A DNA stretch of 64,000 nt. It comes from Myxococcales bacterium (GTDB lineage: Bacteria; Myxococcota; Myxococcia; Myxococcales; Myxococcaceae). The stretch's first letter is position 1, and each line of letters starts with the position of its first letter. Shown here piece by piece: positions 1 through 9,338 of this stretch. Under the pieces are notes generated by a model. It searched no databases, was not told the DNA's origin, and worked only from the letters and a program-made list of their open reading frames with translations. Both the position numbers and the translations under genes were made by a program. The stretch is from NCBI GenBank assembly GCA_016191815.1, contig JACPVI010000014.1, positions 1 through 64,000 on the forward strand, read 5' to 3'.

Positions 1-622
1 GCACTCCATCATCACCTTCTCGAAGTTGCCGTCCGGCACGAGGTGGCTCAACGCGGACTTCACCTCCTCCGGCCTCTGCTTGAATTCGGGGCCGACGCTC
101 ATCCGCAGCGCATACCGCTCTGCGTTGAGTGGCTCGAGGGTGGGCGGCTTGGGCGGGGGCACGACGAGGCAGGTGGCCGTCCCCAGCTCGCCGGTGGCAG
201 CGGGAGAGGAGGAGAGTTGGGGGGCCGATGACATCCGGGGCCTGCGCGTGGAGGGGCGCCGGGAGAGACAGGGCCGAGGGGACTTCGAGGGGACGCACGG
301 AGACTCTGCGGATGCTGTCGGCGACGTCGACTTTGGGCCGAAGCGTCGCGGCGAGGAGCTTCACCTCGTCCTCGGTGCGGCCGGAGGCGAGCTCCAGGAC
401 TTTTCGGCAATTGTCGGTGCTCAAGACGTCGCGCAGCTCGACGAGCGTCGTCAGGCAGAGCCGGCCGTCGGCGAGGTAGTCGGCGATGAGGGGGAAGCGC
501 ACGAGGAGTCGGGAGGCGGCGGTGCGGCGGAAGGAGCTGGCCTTGGACATGCGGAGGCCCGGGCCACCATCTGCACCGGTGTCAACCGAATTCGTAAGGC
601 CGATGCATTTTTCCGGGTCCAT
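1..622 (-). pseudogene. HNH-endonuclease-type protein, partial and frameshifted
   Basis: Reading the minus strand from an ATG at 622 gives a helical N-terminal part with SKASSFRRTAASRLLVRF, DYLADGRLCLTTLVELRDVL and SGRTEDEVKLLAATLRP. This resembles the N-terminal region of HNH endonuclease-like proteins common in myxobacteria. Past about position 260 this frame becomes Pro/Arg-rich noise. The family-like sequence resumes in the +1 frame (NAERYALRMSVGPEFKQ, then SALSHLVPDGNFEKVMMEC) and runs off the left edge. The shift lies in a low-complexity linker, and a run of six G at 219-224 is a likely site. The catalytic HNH module would lie outside the window. A sequencing error in the G run cannot be excluded. 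Confidence 0.55.
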
Positions 623-886
623 CCGGAGGCTATCAGATCCACACCCCCCAAGGAGCGAGATGGGCAGGGCTGGAAAGAGAGGCCCACCCTTCCCTCTCCC
701 TGCGAGGCGCACCGGCGAGCATTGTCCGGGTGTGGAGCTCCTCGCGGTGATCGGACTGGGGCGAGGCACCCGCGTGGGGGAGCGGCGGCGCGGCCCTCCT
801 GTCACTGCCGGGCGACGGGTTGGGGCTGGCGGTTGGATTCCTCGCAGGCGGTGCGTGTATTCCGGCCCGCTCGAATTGGAGGCGCG

Positions 887-2017
887 ATGTTCCGCTTCGT
901 CTTCTGGCTGATGTTCCCGTCGCTCGCCGCCTCGTGTGGGGTTCAGGACGCCGAGCTGAGCTCGCAACTGCGGGAAGACGAGGCCGGGGAGTGGGAGGGA
1001 GCGGTGCAATCGGTGCGCGGCGGCGGCGGCAAGCTGGTGCACTGGCAGCAGAACATCGACGTGCATTCGGGGCGCATCCCGGTGGCGGTGAGCGCCGCGG
1101 TGGAGGACAAGTACGCCCTCCAGCCGGATCTCTTCGCGATCCAGGAGTGCGGCACCGCCTGCGTGTGCGGCGAGGGAAACGTCGATGCGGCCCAGGGGAG
1201 GTGCCAGGGCGAGCCGCTCGCGGGCAGCCTCCTCCAGGTCATTCGCAGCAAGAGCCGGAGCGACGCCTGGGACGCCAGATTCGCGCGCCGCCGGGACACC
1301 TCCGGCTTCCCCTTCCCCGCGCAGGATGGCTACCCGCAGACGGTGGTCTTCCGCTCCGACCGGTTCCAGTTCCTGAAGATGGCGGAGTTCAACGGCAACG
1401 ACGTCGGCTGCAGCGCCCCGCCCACCACCCGCAACGTGGCGGTCCTCTTGCGCGACGGGCGCTACACCGCCGATCCGTCGGACGATCGGTTCCTGATCGT
1501 GGCCTCCTTCCACGTCCTGCCGAGCCACTGCGTGCTCAGCCAGCTCGCCTACTACGAGGAAGCCTGGCCGCGTTGGTTCGGCAGCTACACCGACCCGGCG
1601 ACCGGCGCGCAGGTGAAGGTGACCCGGCCTCACCGGTTCCTCTCCGGGGACTTCAACCTGGTCTCGACGTCCAGCTCGAGCGAGAGCGTCGGCCGCGCGG
1701 AGGAGAATCCCGGCTGCTGGTGGGAGGCCTACTCGACCGCCCGCTCGGAATGCGGAGGCGACTTCGGCCCCGGGATGTGGGACGCGGTCCGCGCGCTTCA
1801 CGCCGATGGCATGTCGCCTCACTGGACCTACCCCAACGGAGGCACGCAGGGCTGCGCCAGCGGCTGGAGCCGATGCCGCGTGGACTACACCTTCCTCAAG
1901 TGGAACCCAACCTTCTCGCCCACCCGGCTGGTGAAGGCGACCACCGACAGCGGGCTGTCCGCCTCGGGAGCGCGCTACGGCGACCACCGGGCGGTCCGCA
2001 CGGTGATCGAATACTGA
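887..2017 (+). CDS. Exported lipoprotein with endonuclease/exonuclease/phosphatase fold
   Basis: The 376-residue product starts at ATG 887 behind a GGAGG ribosome site, although the frame is open further upstream. It has a lipoprotein signal (MFRFVFWLMFPSLAASC, Cys at 17). The EEP superfamily pattern follows: WQQNIDVHS near 60, the metal-ligand Glu in LFAIQEC near 85, SGDFNLVS in the middle, VDYTFLKW and a terminal YGDHRAV. These motifs suit a Mg-dependent phosphoesterase or nuclease of the DNase I/sphingomyelinase type, acting in the periplasm or at the outer membrane. The substrate cannot be read from sequence. It has no co-oriented close neighbour and looks monocistronic. Confidence 0.75.
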   Translation: MFRFVFWLMFPSLAASCGVQDAELSSQLREDEAGEWEGAVQSVRGGGGKLVHWQQNIDVHSGRIPVAVSAAVEDKYALQPDLFAIQECGTACVCGEGNVDAAQGRCQGEPLAGSLLQVIRSKSRSDAWDARFARRRDTSGFPFPAQDGYPQTVVFRSDRFQFLKMAEFNGNDVGCSAPPTTRNVAVLLRDGRYTADPSDDRFLIVASFHVLPSHCVLSQLAYYEEAWPRWFGSYTDPATGAQVKVTRPHRFLSGDFNLVSTSSSSESVGRAEENPGCWWEAYSTARSECGGDFGPGMWDAVRALHADGMSPHWTYPNGGTQGCASGWSRCRVDYTFLKWNPTFSPTRLVKATTDSGLSASGARYGDHRAVRTVIEY

Positions 2018-2101
2018 CGGGCGAGCGCTCCGCGGGGACGTGCCGCCCGAGGCCTTGCCGTGCTTCCTCACCTCCGGCCGAACGCTGTCACCCCTCGCCG
2101 A

Positions 2102-2395
2102 TCACCTCACGCCTCCCACCAGCGAGCGGTACTCGCTCTCGCTGAAGGCCCGGAGAGTCTCCGAGCGCACGTTCCCCTTCGCGCACAGCGACAGGCTGTA
2201 CTTGGTAGCCGTCTCGTCGTTCGGCGCCTCGAGGATGAGGCAGGTGTCATAGGGACCAAGCAAGGCGTAGAAGTCCTTCACTTCGGCTCCAAGCTCCTTG
2301 GCCAGCCCCTTCGCCGCCTCGACCCTCGATGGGCTCTCGCGAATCGTCTCGATGCCCTTCTGGGTGAACCGCAAGAGCAGCAGATAGCGCGCCAT
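2102..2395 (-). CDS. GYD-domain protein
   Basis: This is a 97-residue cytoplasmic protein. Start ATG at 2395 was chosen because AAGGAGGT lies just upstream; the longer open frame has no ribosome site. It opens MARYLLLLRFTQKGIETI, carries GAEVKDFYALLGPYDTCLIL and ends SESEYRSLVGGVR. This matches the small GYD family (PF08734), ferredoxin-fold proteins of unknown role in which the G-x-YD segment is the hallmark. It stands alone between genes of unrelated type. Confidence 0.8.
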   Translation of the reverse strand: MARYLLLLRFTQKGIETIRESPSRVEAAKGLAKELGAEVKDFYALLGPYDTCLILEAPNDETATKYSLSLCAKGNVRSETLRAFSESEYRSLVGGVR

Positions 2396-2506
2396 CGCAC
2401 ACCTCCTTGGTTGCAACCTTGTGCCTCGCCGGGGCGAATGCACTGGCGGCCCGGCCGAGACGCCGAGCGCCCGTCCGGAGCTTCCGCCCGTGAGCATCTC
2501 GGCCGG

Positions 2507-3208
2507 CTACGGGCCGGCGTAGATCGCGTTGGAGTAGATCCAGGGCCGGTCTGCCTTGACCAGATCCACTCGCCGGCCGGCAAACGGGCTCAGGTGCGAG
2601 GGCACCATCCGGACCTCCGCCCGATAGGCACCCACGTGGGCTACATCGACCTCCAGGCCGCCTTCCTCCGCCTCGGCGACCACGTCCCAGCCCTTGTCCC
2701 TCGCCCGGAGGAGGCGCAAGATCAGGATCGGTGGCTCGGCGGCGGGGTCGAGCTGGCGAACCCCCGGCCTTTGCACCACCAGCCTCACCCCGCGGGCTCC
2801 GCGCGAGAGCACCGAGCCCCAGGTCCCGAGGTAGGCGGGGTCCTCGACGTTGAAGAGGAGCAAGAAGGCGTCCGGGTGCGGCATTCCCTCGAGCTGCCCG
2901 CGGTCTGCCTTGAGCATCAGGTCGGCCACCACCGCGAGGTTCTTGAAGGTGCTGGCGTGGAGGTTGAACCTCTCGAAGCCGTCCAGCGGGAGCTCGACGA
3001 GCTGCTCGGGCGTCCACTTCTCGGTGTGGGCGACCAGCGCCACCGCGCCCGCATCCTGAGTCTGCCGGTAGGCCTCCGCAGAGTCAGACCCGTAGATCGC
3101 TCCCCGAACCGATCGCGAGGCGACGTGGCCTTCGAGGCCGACGGGCATCATCGTGCTCGACTCGCAGCCGGCCATCACCAGCGCCGGCGGCGCATCGGGG
3201 CAAGACAT
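2507..3208 (-). CDS. PHP-like metallohydrolase fragment lacking the N-terminal metal site
   Basis: The 233-residue frame resembles the middle and C-terminal part of PHP-domain proteins: GLEGHVASR, GAVALVAHTEKWTPEQLV, GFERFNLHAS, then a distorted GARGVRLVVQ barrel end. The first metal-binding cluster of the PHP fold, an HxH motif close to the N-terminus, is absent. The open frame before it only overlaps the 3' end of the metalloprotease gene at 3229-4626. The start at 3208 is the best available but has a poor ribosome site. It is probably a 5'-truncated gene or a non-catalytic derivative, and the family call is tentative. Confidence 0.45.
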   Translation of the reverse strand: MSCPDAPPALVMAGCESSTMMPVGLEGHVASRSVRGAIYGSDSAEAYRQTQDAGAVALVAHTEKWTPEQLVELPLDGFERFNLHASTFKNLAVVADLMLKADRGQLEGMPHPDAFLLLFNVEDPAYLGTWGSVLSRGARGVRLVVQRPGVRQLDPAAEPPILILRLLRARDKGWDVVAEAEEGGLEVDVAHVGAYRAEVRMVPSHLSPFAGRRVDLVKADRPWIYSNAIYAGP

Positions 3209-3228
3209 CCAGCTCGCGGTGGGCCTGC

Positions 3229-4626
3229 CTACGGGCGGATCCGCCGGCGCCTGAGCAGGAGCATGGCCGCCGCCAGCGCGAGCAGGTTTGCGCCCACGGC
3301 CGCCCCACAGCCGCACCCCGGCTTGAGCTTCCCGGTGTCTTCCAGGGTCTCCCACTTGGATGGCCCGTTTCCGCCGTCAGTCGCCGGCTGGACCGGAGGC
3401 TCGTTGTTGCCCGGCTCGGAGCCAGCGTCCACCGGCTCGGTCCCCGCATCGGCCACGCCGGAATCCGCCACTCCCGCATCGGCCGGCACAGTGCCCGCAT
3501 CCTGAACCACCGTCCCCCCATCCGTGGGCGGGGCGATGCACCCGGCGCCGGAGAGGCGAGTGTCCATGGTGCCGCGGGCGTCGGTGGCGAAGCTGAACCA
3601 CGGACCCCAGCGCTTCCGGTACGCCTCCACCTTCTGCAGCATCGCCGGCGGCGCGGAGGTCTGCCCTGGAGCGAGCACCACCACGAACGCCACCCGCCAG
3701 CAGCTCTGCGCGCTCGGGTAGGCCGGAACCCGGGTCCCCATCGCTCGCACCACGTCCTCCACCGCCACGTCCACCCTGGTGCCGGTGGCGGTTCTGGAGC
3801 TGCCCTTGGGCAGAGGCTGCGAGGGATCGCCCTCCCCGGTTCCGGGATCGACGATCATCATCGGCGGCACCTCGGTGGGCGCCCGCAGGCCCATCAGGTA
3901 CTGGTCCAAAAGGCCATACCTGCGCACTCCGCCCTCGAGCTTGAACGAGCCCCCGCCGAGATCGGTGACGAAGCTCCCGTACATCACCGAGTGCGAGTCG
4001 GCGAGCGCGCTGTAGTGCTGGTTGGGATCGCACGGCTGGCTCGGATCCGAGCCACCCTCGCACCCGCGGATGAAGTGCCGCTTGCCCAGGCCATCGTTCC
4101 TGTCGAACTCCACTCCCATCAGCCAGTGGTGCCCGTACTCGTGTCCCAGCATCTCCACCCCGGTCTGGCCGGAGAACAACCCGAAGGCCCGGACCAGGTC
4201 GTCCGGGTTCGGCGGCAAGGGCTCGTGGGGAGGAAAGCCGGGGAAGACCGAGAGCGAGCCCAAAGTCCCCATGAAGACGCACTGCGAAAGCTTGGAGGAG
4301 TTGAAGCCCTGCCCCAAGAGGTTGGTCCCGCTGCGGCCGATGCCCTGCGCGGTGTACCGCACCGGCGCGCCGTACCAGGTGTTCTGCGTCTCGTTCCATC
4401 CCTCGTAGGCCGAGAAGGCGAAGATGCCGTCGTAGATGTCGGCGAATCCCCCGGCCCGCACCGCGTTGAAGGCCTCGCGGCAGAACCCCGGGATCCACAT
4501 CTGGTTGGTGATCGTCCCGTTCGGGTCCGCGACGATCACCACGTCCCCGACCGTCGAAACTTGGGCCTGCGCCGTCATCGCCACGAAGGCCAAGGCAAGG
4601 CTCGCGCCGCGCGCCGGAAACCGCAT
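3229..4626 (-). CDS. Secreted zinc metalloprotease-like protein with MYXO-CTERM-type tail
   Basis: The product is 465 residues from ATG 4626, preceded by GGAGGATCTCCC. It has a signal peptide (MRFPARGASLALAFVAMTAQAQ) and an HExxH zinc motif in GVEMLGHEYGHHWLMG. A long Ala/Asp/Gly/Thr-rich linker (residues about 370-425) precedes a C-terminal GCGCG, a hydrophobic helix and RRRR. This tripartite tail is the MYXO-CTERM pattern, a sorting signal for surface anchoring and processing in Myxococcota. The protein is probably exported and displayed at the surface; its substrate is unknown. Confidence 0.75.
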   Translation of the reverse strand: MRFPARGASLALAFVAMTAQAQVSTVGDVVIVADPNGTITNQMWIPGFCREAFNAVRAGGFADIYDGIFAFSAYEGWNETQNTWYGAPVRYTAQGIGRSGTNLLGQGFNSSKLSQCVFMGTLGSLSVFPGFPPHEPLPPNPDDLVRAFGLFSGQTGVEMLGHEYGHHWLMGVEFDRNDGLGKRHFIRGCEGGSDPSQPCDPNQHYSALADSHSVMYGSFVTDLGGGSFKLEGGVRRYGLLDQYLMGLRAPTEVPPMMIVDPGTGEGDPSQPLPKGSSRTATGTRVDVAVEDVVRAMGTRVPAYPSAQSCWRVAFVVVLAPGQTSAPPAMLQKVEAYRKRWGPWFSFATDARGTMDTRLSGAGCIAPPTDGGTVVQDAGTVPADAGVADSGVADAGTEPVDAGSEPGNNEPPVQPATDGGNGPSKWETLEDTGKLKPGCGCGAAVGANLLALAAAMLLLRRRRIRP

Positions 4627-4734
4627 GGGAGATCCTCCCGGAAGAGGGCGAGAGGACAAAGCACGGATCCGATCCTCTGGGCAAGCCTCCGCCCCGGCAT
4701 CGGCCGATGCCTTCTCGGGAGCTGAGAAACCATC

Positions 4735-7700
4735 TCAGCTCGAGGAGACCAGCGAGAGCTGCCGGCGGGCGGAAATCGGAGCCACCTTGGCGCCCGCGGC
4801 GCGGAACAGCTCCTCCAGGGTCGGGTGGCAGGTGAAGGCGATCACCTGATGGCGCCGGGAGAGCCTCGCCAGCACCGAGAGGGTGTGGCGCGTCCGCTCC
4901 GGATCGAAGTTCACCAGGATGTCGTCGACGATGATCGGCAAGGGGACCCGGGTGTCGCCGAAGTCCTCGATCACCGCCAGCCGGAAGGCGAGGTAGAGCT
5001 GCTCCCTGGTGCCGCGGGAGAGCTGCTCGGCGTTCCACTCCTTGCCCTGCGCGTCCGCGACGAACAGCTCCCTGCCTCGGGTGTAGACGTTGGCGTACCT
5101 GCCGCCGGTCAGCTCCCCGAAGAGCCCGGCGGCGAGGCGGATGACCTTGGGCTGCTGCTCCCGCTCGAAGCGGCGCCGGGCCCTAAAGAGGAGCGAGAGC
5201 GCCAGCCGCTCGATGGCCACCCGGTTGGCCAGCTCCATCGCCCGCGCGGAGAGCTGCTCCTCCTTGAGCCGCTGGGCCGGCACCTGGGCGTCCTCCTCCC
5301 AGGCCTTGACCCGCTCCAAGAAGCTGCCGCGCTCCTCGGCGAGGCGCTTCTTCTCCGCCTCGTGCACAGAGAGATCCTGAGCCATGCCCTCCAGGCGAAT
5401 GAGAAGGGCGGCCTCCCCTCCCGCCTCGCGCAAGCCGGCCCTGGCTTCCGCCGCCGAAAGGCCGGTGGCCGCCTCGGCGCGGGAGGCGGACTCCCTGAGC
5501 GCGAATCGAAGCTTTTGGAAGCGGGCCGCCTGCGCCGCCCGGGCACGGAAGGCCTCGGCTTCGGAGCAGCCGGCCGAGGCGAGCAAGGATGCGACCCCCG
5601 TCTCCAGCTCCTGCACCGCCCGCTGCCGGCCGGCGATCTGCGCGAGCATCACTTCCCTCTTCTGCCCCAGCTTGAGGACGGCCTCCTTGGCCTCCTGGCC
5701 CCGCTCGAGCAGCGCTCCCACCGCGGTGGCGGCGCCCTCCGGTCCCAGCTCCTCCACCCCGGAGAGCGCGGCCTGCCTCGCCAGCTCCACCAGGCGCTCC
5801 GCCGCCTCGCGGCAGCCCTTCTCGTCCGCCTCCAGGGCCTTTCCTTCCGCGGACAGCTCGAGGAGCCGCTGCTGAATGGAGGCCGCATCGCTCCACAGCT
5901 CCACCGCAGCCCGCGCGGAGAGCCCCTTGGGGAAGCCCTTGGGAACCACCAGAGCGTCGATCTCCCGCAGCACTCGGGAGAGGGAGGCCTCCGCCATCGC
6001 TCGGTCGGCCTGGGCGGCCCGCTCCTGCCGCACGGCCGCGCTGAGCTGAGCGGTCAACGACTCCAATTCCTGGGCCAGTGCTGCCCGCCGGCTGACCGCG
6101 GCCAGCGCCTCGGAGACCTCGTCCGCTCGCCTGGCGAGGCGCGGTGGCTCGGCACCCGGCTCCACTCCGGCCTGGGAGCTGACCGAAGCCAGCTCGGCGC
6201 CGAGGGCGCCTTCCCTCGCGCCCAACTGTTCGAGCTCCGACTCCAGATGGGAGACCTCCTGCTTTCGCCGGGCGGCGGCGGCCTCGAGGGCACGGCACTG
6301 CTCCCGGTGCGAGGAGGCAGCACGCCTTTGCACCAAGAGCGAGATGGCCCCTAGCGCGGCGGCGGCGGCCAACGCGGCCGAGAATGCGCGCGGCTCGACC
6401 AGCCACAGCGCGCCGACCGCTGCGGCGAGCACCAAGAAGCCGAGGAAGAATGACCAGAGCGGGAACAACTCCCTGGGCGAGGCCAAGAGCTGCGCCCGCA
6501 GCCTATCGAGCGAGGTGCGGCGGTCGAACATCTGATCGGCCAGCCGGGCTCGCTCCACCCTCAGGGGCTCGACCCGCGCGAGCGCGGCCTGGACTCTCCT
6601 CAGCTCCGAGGCCGCCACGGAGGGGAGCGCGGTCACCTGGGCAGTCAGCCGCCGCACCTCCTCCTCGGCCCGCTCCCGGATGCCGGAGGCCGCCTTGAGC
6701 GCGTCGGCTGCCTTGGAGAGCTCGCGCTCGCACCGGTCGGCGCGCTCCCGGGCCTCGGTGAGGCTTCCCCTCGCGGCGGCGCCCAGGTCCAGGCCCAAGA
6801 GCCAGGAGTCGTCGCCTCCCAGCCCCAGTCCCCAAAGCTGGGCGGAGAGCTGCCGCCGCGTCTCCTCCAAGGCCGCTCGCCGCGACTCCAGGGAGCGCCG
6901 GAGCGGCTGCCTCGAGGTGAACGCCTCCAGCCCGGCGCGCAGCTCCCCTTCGGGCCGCTCCCCTCCTTGGGCCTTCTGGTGCCAGGACAGCTCGCGCTCC
7001 AGCGCGCCCACCTGGGCGGACAGCTCTTCGCGCTCCATGCGGGCGGCGGCGAGCTGGCGGAGCAGCTCCTCGAGCCTGGACACCCCCGCCTCCGGGAAAC
7101 CCGAGAGGTCCGGCAGCTCGGAGAGCTCCTTCTCCAGGCGCTCGGCGGCACACAGATCCACCACCGCGGCCTCGAGCCTCCGCAGGCGGTCGTGCTCGGC
7201 CTTGGCGGAAGAGAGACGGCCATCGAGGTCTTTGAGCCTCTCTTCGAGAGCCCCGAGCTGGGCCCGCGCCTCGAGGTAGTGCGCCGGCCGGTCTCCCACC
7301 GCCCGGAGCTTCTCCTGGACCTCGGCGAGGGCAGAGAGGGCCGCGTTGAGGGCAGGCTTGACGCCGCGGGGAGTGTAGATTTCCTCCGCCGACTTCCTCA
7401 AGACCTCCACCACCTGGGGCAACCTCTGCGCGCCCTGCATCCCGGCGGCGAAGAGCGCCTCGGAGACGGTGCCCTGCTCCGCCAGCCGCTCGAAGGAGGA
7501 CAGCTCGCCGAGTCCGAAGGCGAACACCTCGAAGAAAAGCTCGCGGGTGACGCCGGCCAGGGCCTCGGCGAGGCGGGACTCGGGGAGAGGCTCGCCGTCC
7601 GGTCCGCGGAGGTGAAGCTCTCCGTCGGCTCTCCTCCGGCTCCCCTGGCGCCGGACCCGGAGCGGACCGAAGTGGGTGGAAAGCTCCAGCTCTCCCCCGA

Positions 7701-7917
7701 AGTCGCCCGACTCCGGCTGGTAGCGCTGAGGGCTCTGGCGGCGCTCGAACCCGAACAGCACCGCCCGGATGAAGGCGAGCAAGGTGCTCTTGCCCGCCTC
7801 GTTTTCCCCGAAGAGGAGGTTCAGCCCCGGCGACAGCGACAGCTCGTACCCATGGAAGTGGCCGAAGCCGAGAATGCGGATGCCGGAGATCTTGAGTCCC
7901 TCGCCTGATGGGCTCAT
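4735..7917 (-). CDS. YhaN/SbcC-like ATPase with membrane-associated coiled coils
   Basis: This 1060-residue SMC/Rad50-type ATPase has an N-terminal half-domain with Walker A GENEAGKSTL (about 37-46). Long Ala/Glu/Leu/Arg-rich coiled coils follow, then the C-terminal half with LSRGTREQLYLAFRLA and Walker B LPIIVDDILVNFD (about 985-1010). Two hydrophobic helices (SFFLGFLVLAAAVGALWLVE and the Ala-rich one after it, about 475-520) interrupt the coil. This is typical of the YhaN branch rather than cytosolic SbcC. Its ATG overlaps the stop of the upstream YhaO-like gene by 4 bp, so the two are translationally coupled and probably form one DNA-end-processing complex. Its role in this organism is not established. 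Confidence 0.85.
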   Translation of the reverse strand: MSPSGEGLKISGIRILGFGHFHGYELSLSPGLNLLFGENEAGKSTLLAFIRAVLFGFERRQSPQRYQPESGDFGGELELSTHFGPLRVRRQGSRRRADGELHLRGPDGEPLPESRLAEALAGVTRELFFEVFAFGLGELSSFERLAEQGTVSEALFAAGMQGAQRLPQVVEVLRKSAEEIYTPRGVKPALNAALSALAEVQEKLRAVGDRPAHYLEARAQLGALEERLKDLDGRLSSAKAEHDRLRRLEAAVVDLCAAERLEKELSELPDLSGFPEAGVSRLEELLRQLAAARMEREELSAQVGALERELSWHQKAQGGERPEGELRAGLEAFTSRQPLRRSLESRRAALEETRRQLSAQLWGLGLGGDDSWLLGLDLGAAARGSLTEARERADRCERELSKAADALKAASGIRERAEEEVRRLTAQVTALPSVAASELRRVQAALARVEPLRVERARLADQMFDRRTSLDRLRAQLLASPRELFPLWSFFLGFLVLAAAVGALWLVEPRAFSAALAAAAALGAISLLVQRRAASSHREQCRALEAAAARRKQEVSHLESELEQLGAREGALGAELASVSSQAGVEPGAEPPRLARRADEVSEALAAVSRRAALAQELESLTAQLSAAVRQERAAQADRAMAEASLSRVLREIDALVVPKGFPKGLSARAAVELWSDAASIQQRLLELSAEGKALEADEKGCREAAERLVELARQAALSGVEELGPEGAATAVGALLERGQEAKEAVLKLGQKREVMLAQIAGRQRAVQELETGVASLLASAGCSEAEAFRARAAQAARFQKLRFALRESASRAEAATGLSAAEARAGLREAGGEAALLIRLEGMAQDLSVHEAEKKRLAEERGSFLERVKAWEEDAQVPAQRLKEEQLSARAMELANRVAIERLALSLLFRARRRFEREQQPKVIRLAAGLFGELTGGRYANVYTRGRELFVADAQGKEWNAEQLSRGTREQLYLAFRLAVIEDFGDTRVPLPIIVDDILVNFDPERTRHTLSVLARLSRRHQVIAFTCHPTLEELFRAAGAKVAPISARRQLSLVSSS

Positions 7918-9197
7918 CGGCCTTCCTCCGCGAGCAGAAGCTCGAGGGCCCGAAGTGCCGCCCTCTCGTACAGCCTGGGAGCCTCTTCCAAAAGCCGCGC
8001 CAGCCCGTGCCGGGCGAGGGCGGCATCGAGCTTGTCCAGCTCGGCCTCGGCGTACAGCTCGTCGAGCTGCGAGCCCGGAGCAGAGAGCGCCGCCTCGGCC
8101 AGCGCGCCCGCAAGGCCACCCGAGGCCGCGGTGGCGGAAAGCTCGATCTCGGGGCGGGTGTCGTCCTCCACCGACTCCAGGAGCACCGGCGGGGAGAGGG
8201 CGGCGAAGCGCTCCGCCAGCGCGTCCTCCAGCCCTTCGATGGCGCCCGCGCGCGATAGCTCCGACCTCAAAGGACCCCTCCCGGTGAGGGTGAGCCGGAC
8301 GGCGTGGGCGTCGAGGCCGCCTGCGTGGGCGTCTTCCTGGCTCTGGCAGGAGCGCTCCACCGCCGCCGTGGCGGCCTCGGAGAGGCCATCGAGCGAGGAG
8401 AGCGCGGAGATGTCCACCACGAGCCGGTGCCAGCGGACCGCGTCGGTGGGGAAGAAGCGGACGGAGATCGGCCGGCCCTGATCGGGGATCTCCACCAGCG
8501 CGCAGCCGCGCGGGCCGTCCTCGTTGACGTGCCGGCCCTGGGGGTTGCCCGGGTACACCGCCAGCGAGCCGCCGGGAAGCGCGTGGACCACCCGGGTGTG
8601 CACGTGCCCCAGGGCCCAGTAGTCGAGGCCGCGGTCGGCGAGGCCCTGCGCGGTGCAGGGGGCGTAGTCGGCGTGGCCGCGGCTTCCGCCCAGGTTGGCG
8701 TGCAAGAGGCCCACGGTCAGCTCTTGCCCGCGCCGGGAGAAGAAGGCGGAGAGATCGTCGCCCACCCGCTCCTGCGGGTAGGAGATGCCCTGGACGCGGT
8801 AGCGGACGGTCCCCTCGGCGCGGATGGCGACCTCCTCCCAGGTGGCGCCGAACACCGTCACCGACGGCGGCAAGGAGAGCCCGCCGCCGCCGGGGGGCAA
8901 CGGATCGTGGTTGCCGTGCACGATGAAGGTGCGGATTTGGGCGGCATCCAGGCGGGACAGCTCGCGGTGGAGAGCGAGCCGCGCCCGCACCGATCGATCT
9001 TTGCTGTCGAAGAGGTCGCCCGAGAGGGCGAGGAAATCGACCCGCTCGCGCAGGCAGAGCGCGACGATTCGCTCGAAGGCCTTGAAGGTGGCGCCGGCCA
9101 AGAGCGGCAGGAGCTTGGCCGCCGCCGCATCGGCCCCGAGCCCACGGAAGGGGCTGTCGAGGTGGAGATCGGCGGCGTGGACGAACTTGAGGCCCAT
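7914..9197 (-). CDS. YhaO/SbcD-like metallophosphoesterase
   Basis: The product is 427 residues; ATG 9197 was chosen because the frame upstream lacks coding character and the protein then opens MGLKFVHAADLHLDSPF. Calcineurin-type metal motifs follow in order: D-x-H in AADLHLD, GDLFDSKD near 55, GNHDP near 85, and His residues in GHVHTRV. This is the Mre11/SbcD nuclease fold in the YhaO branch, and the C-terminal third is Ala/Glu/Leu-rich. It overlaps the YhaN-like ATPase gene by ATGA, which supports a two-subunit nuclease-ATPase. DNA repair is the usual inferred role. Confidence 0.87.
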   Translation of the reverse strand: MGLKFVHAADLHLDSPFRGLGADAAAAKLLPLLAGATFKAFERIVALCLRERVDFLALSGDLFDSKDRSVRARLALHRELSRLDAAQIRTFIVHGNHDPLPPGGGGLSLPPSVTVFGATWEEVAIRAEGTVRYRVQGISYPQERVGDDLSAFFSRRGQELTVGLLHANLGGSRGHADYAPCTAQGLADRGLDYWALGHVHTRVVHALPGGSLAVYPGNPQGRHVNEDGPRGCALVEIPDQGRPISVRFFPTDAVRWHRLVVDISALSSLDGLSEAATAAVERSCQSQEDAHAGGLDAHAVRLTLTGRGPLRSELSRAGAIEGLEDALAERFAALSPPVLLESVEDDTRPEIELSATAASGGLAGALAEAALSAPGSQLDELYAEAELDKLDAALARHGLARLLEEAPRLYERAALRALELLLAEEGR

Positions 9198-9338
9198 CGC
9201 ACCCACCCTACCCCGGCCCGCCGACAGTCGGGAAACTCCCGCCGGCGCATGCTGAAAAAACCGCGGCTGGGGCGCTGGATACCAAGGTTGACCAAGCGCG
9301 GCCGCCACCATATTAGGGACGCCTCCGGGGAGGGGATC

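Noticed and set aside
26-886. Upstream extension of the EEP lipoprotein gene on the plus strand
   Set aside because: The extension has no ribosome site and reads antisense to the HNH-type remnant. The lipoprotein signal and GGAGG clearly place the start at 887.
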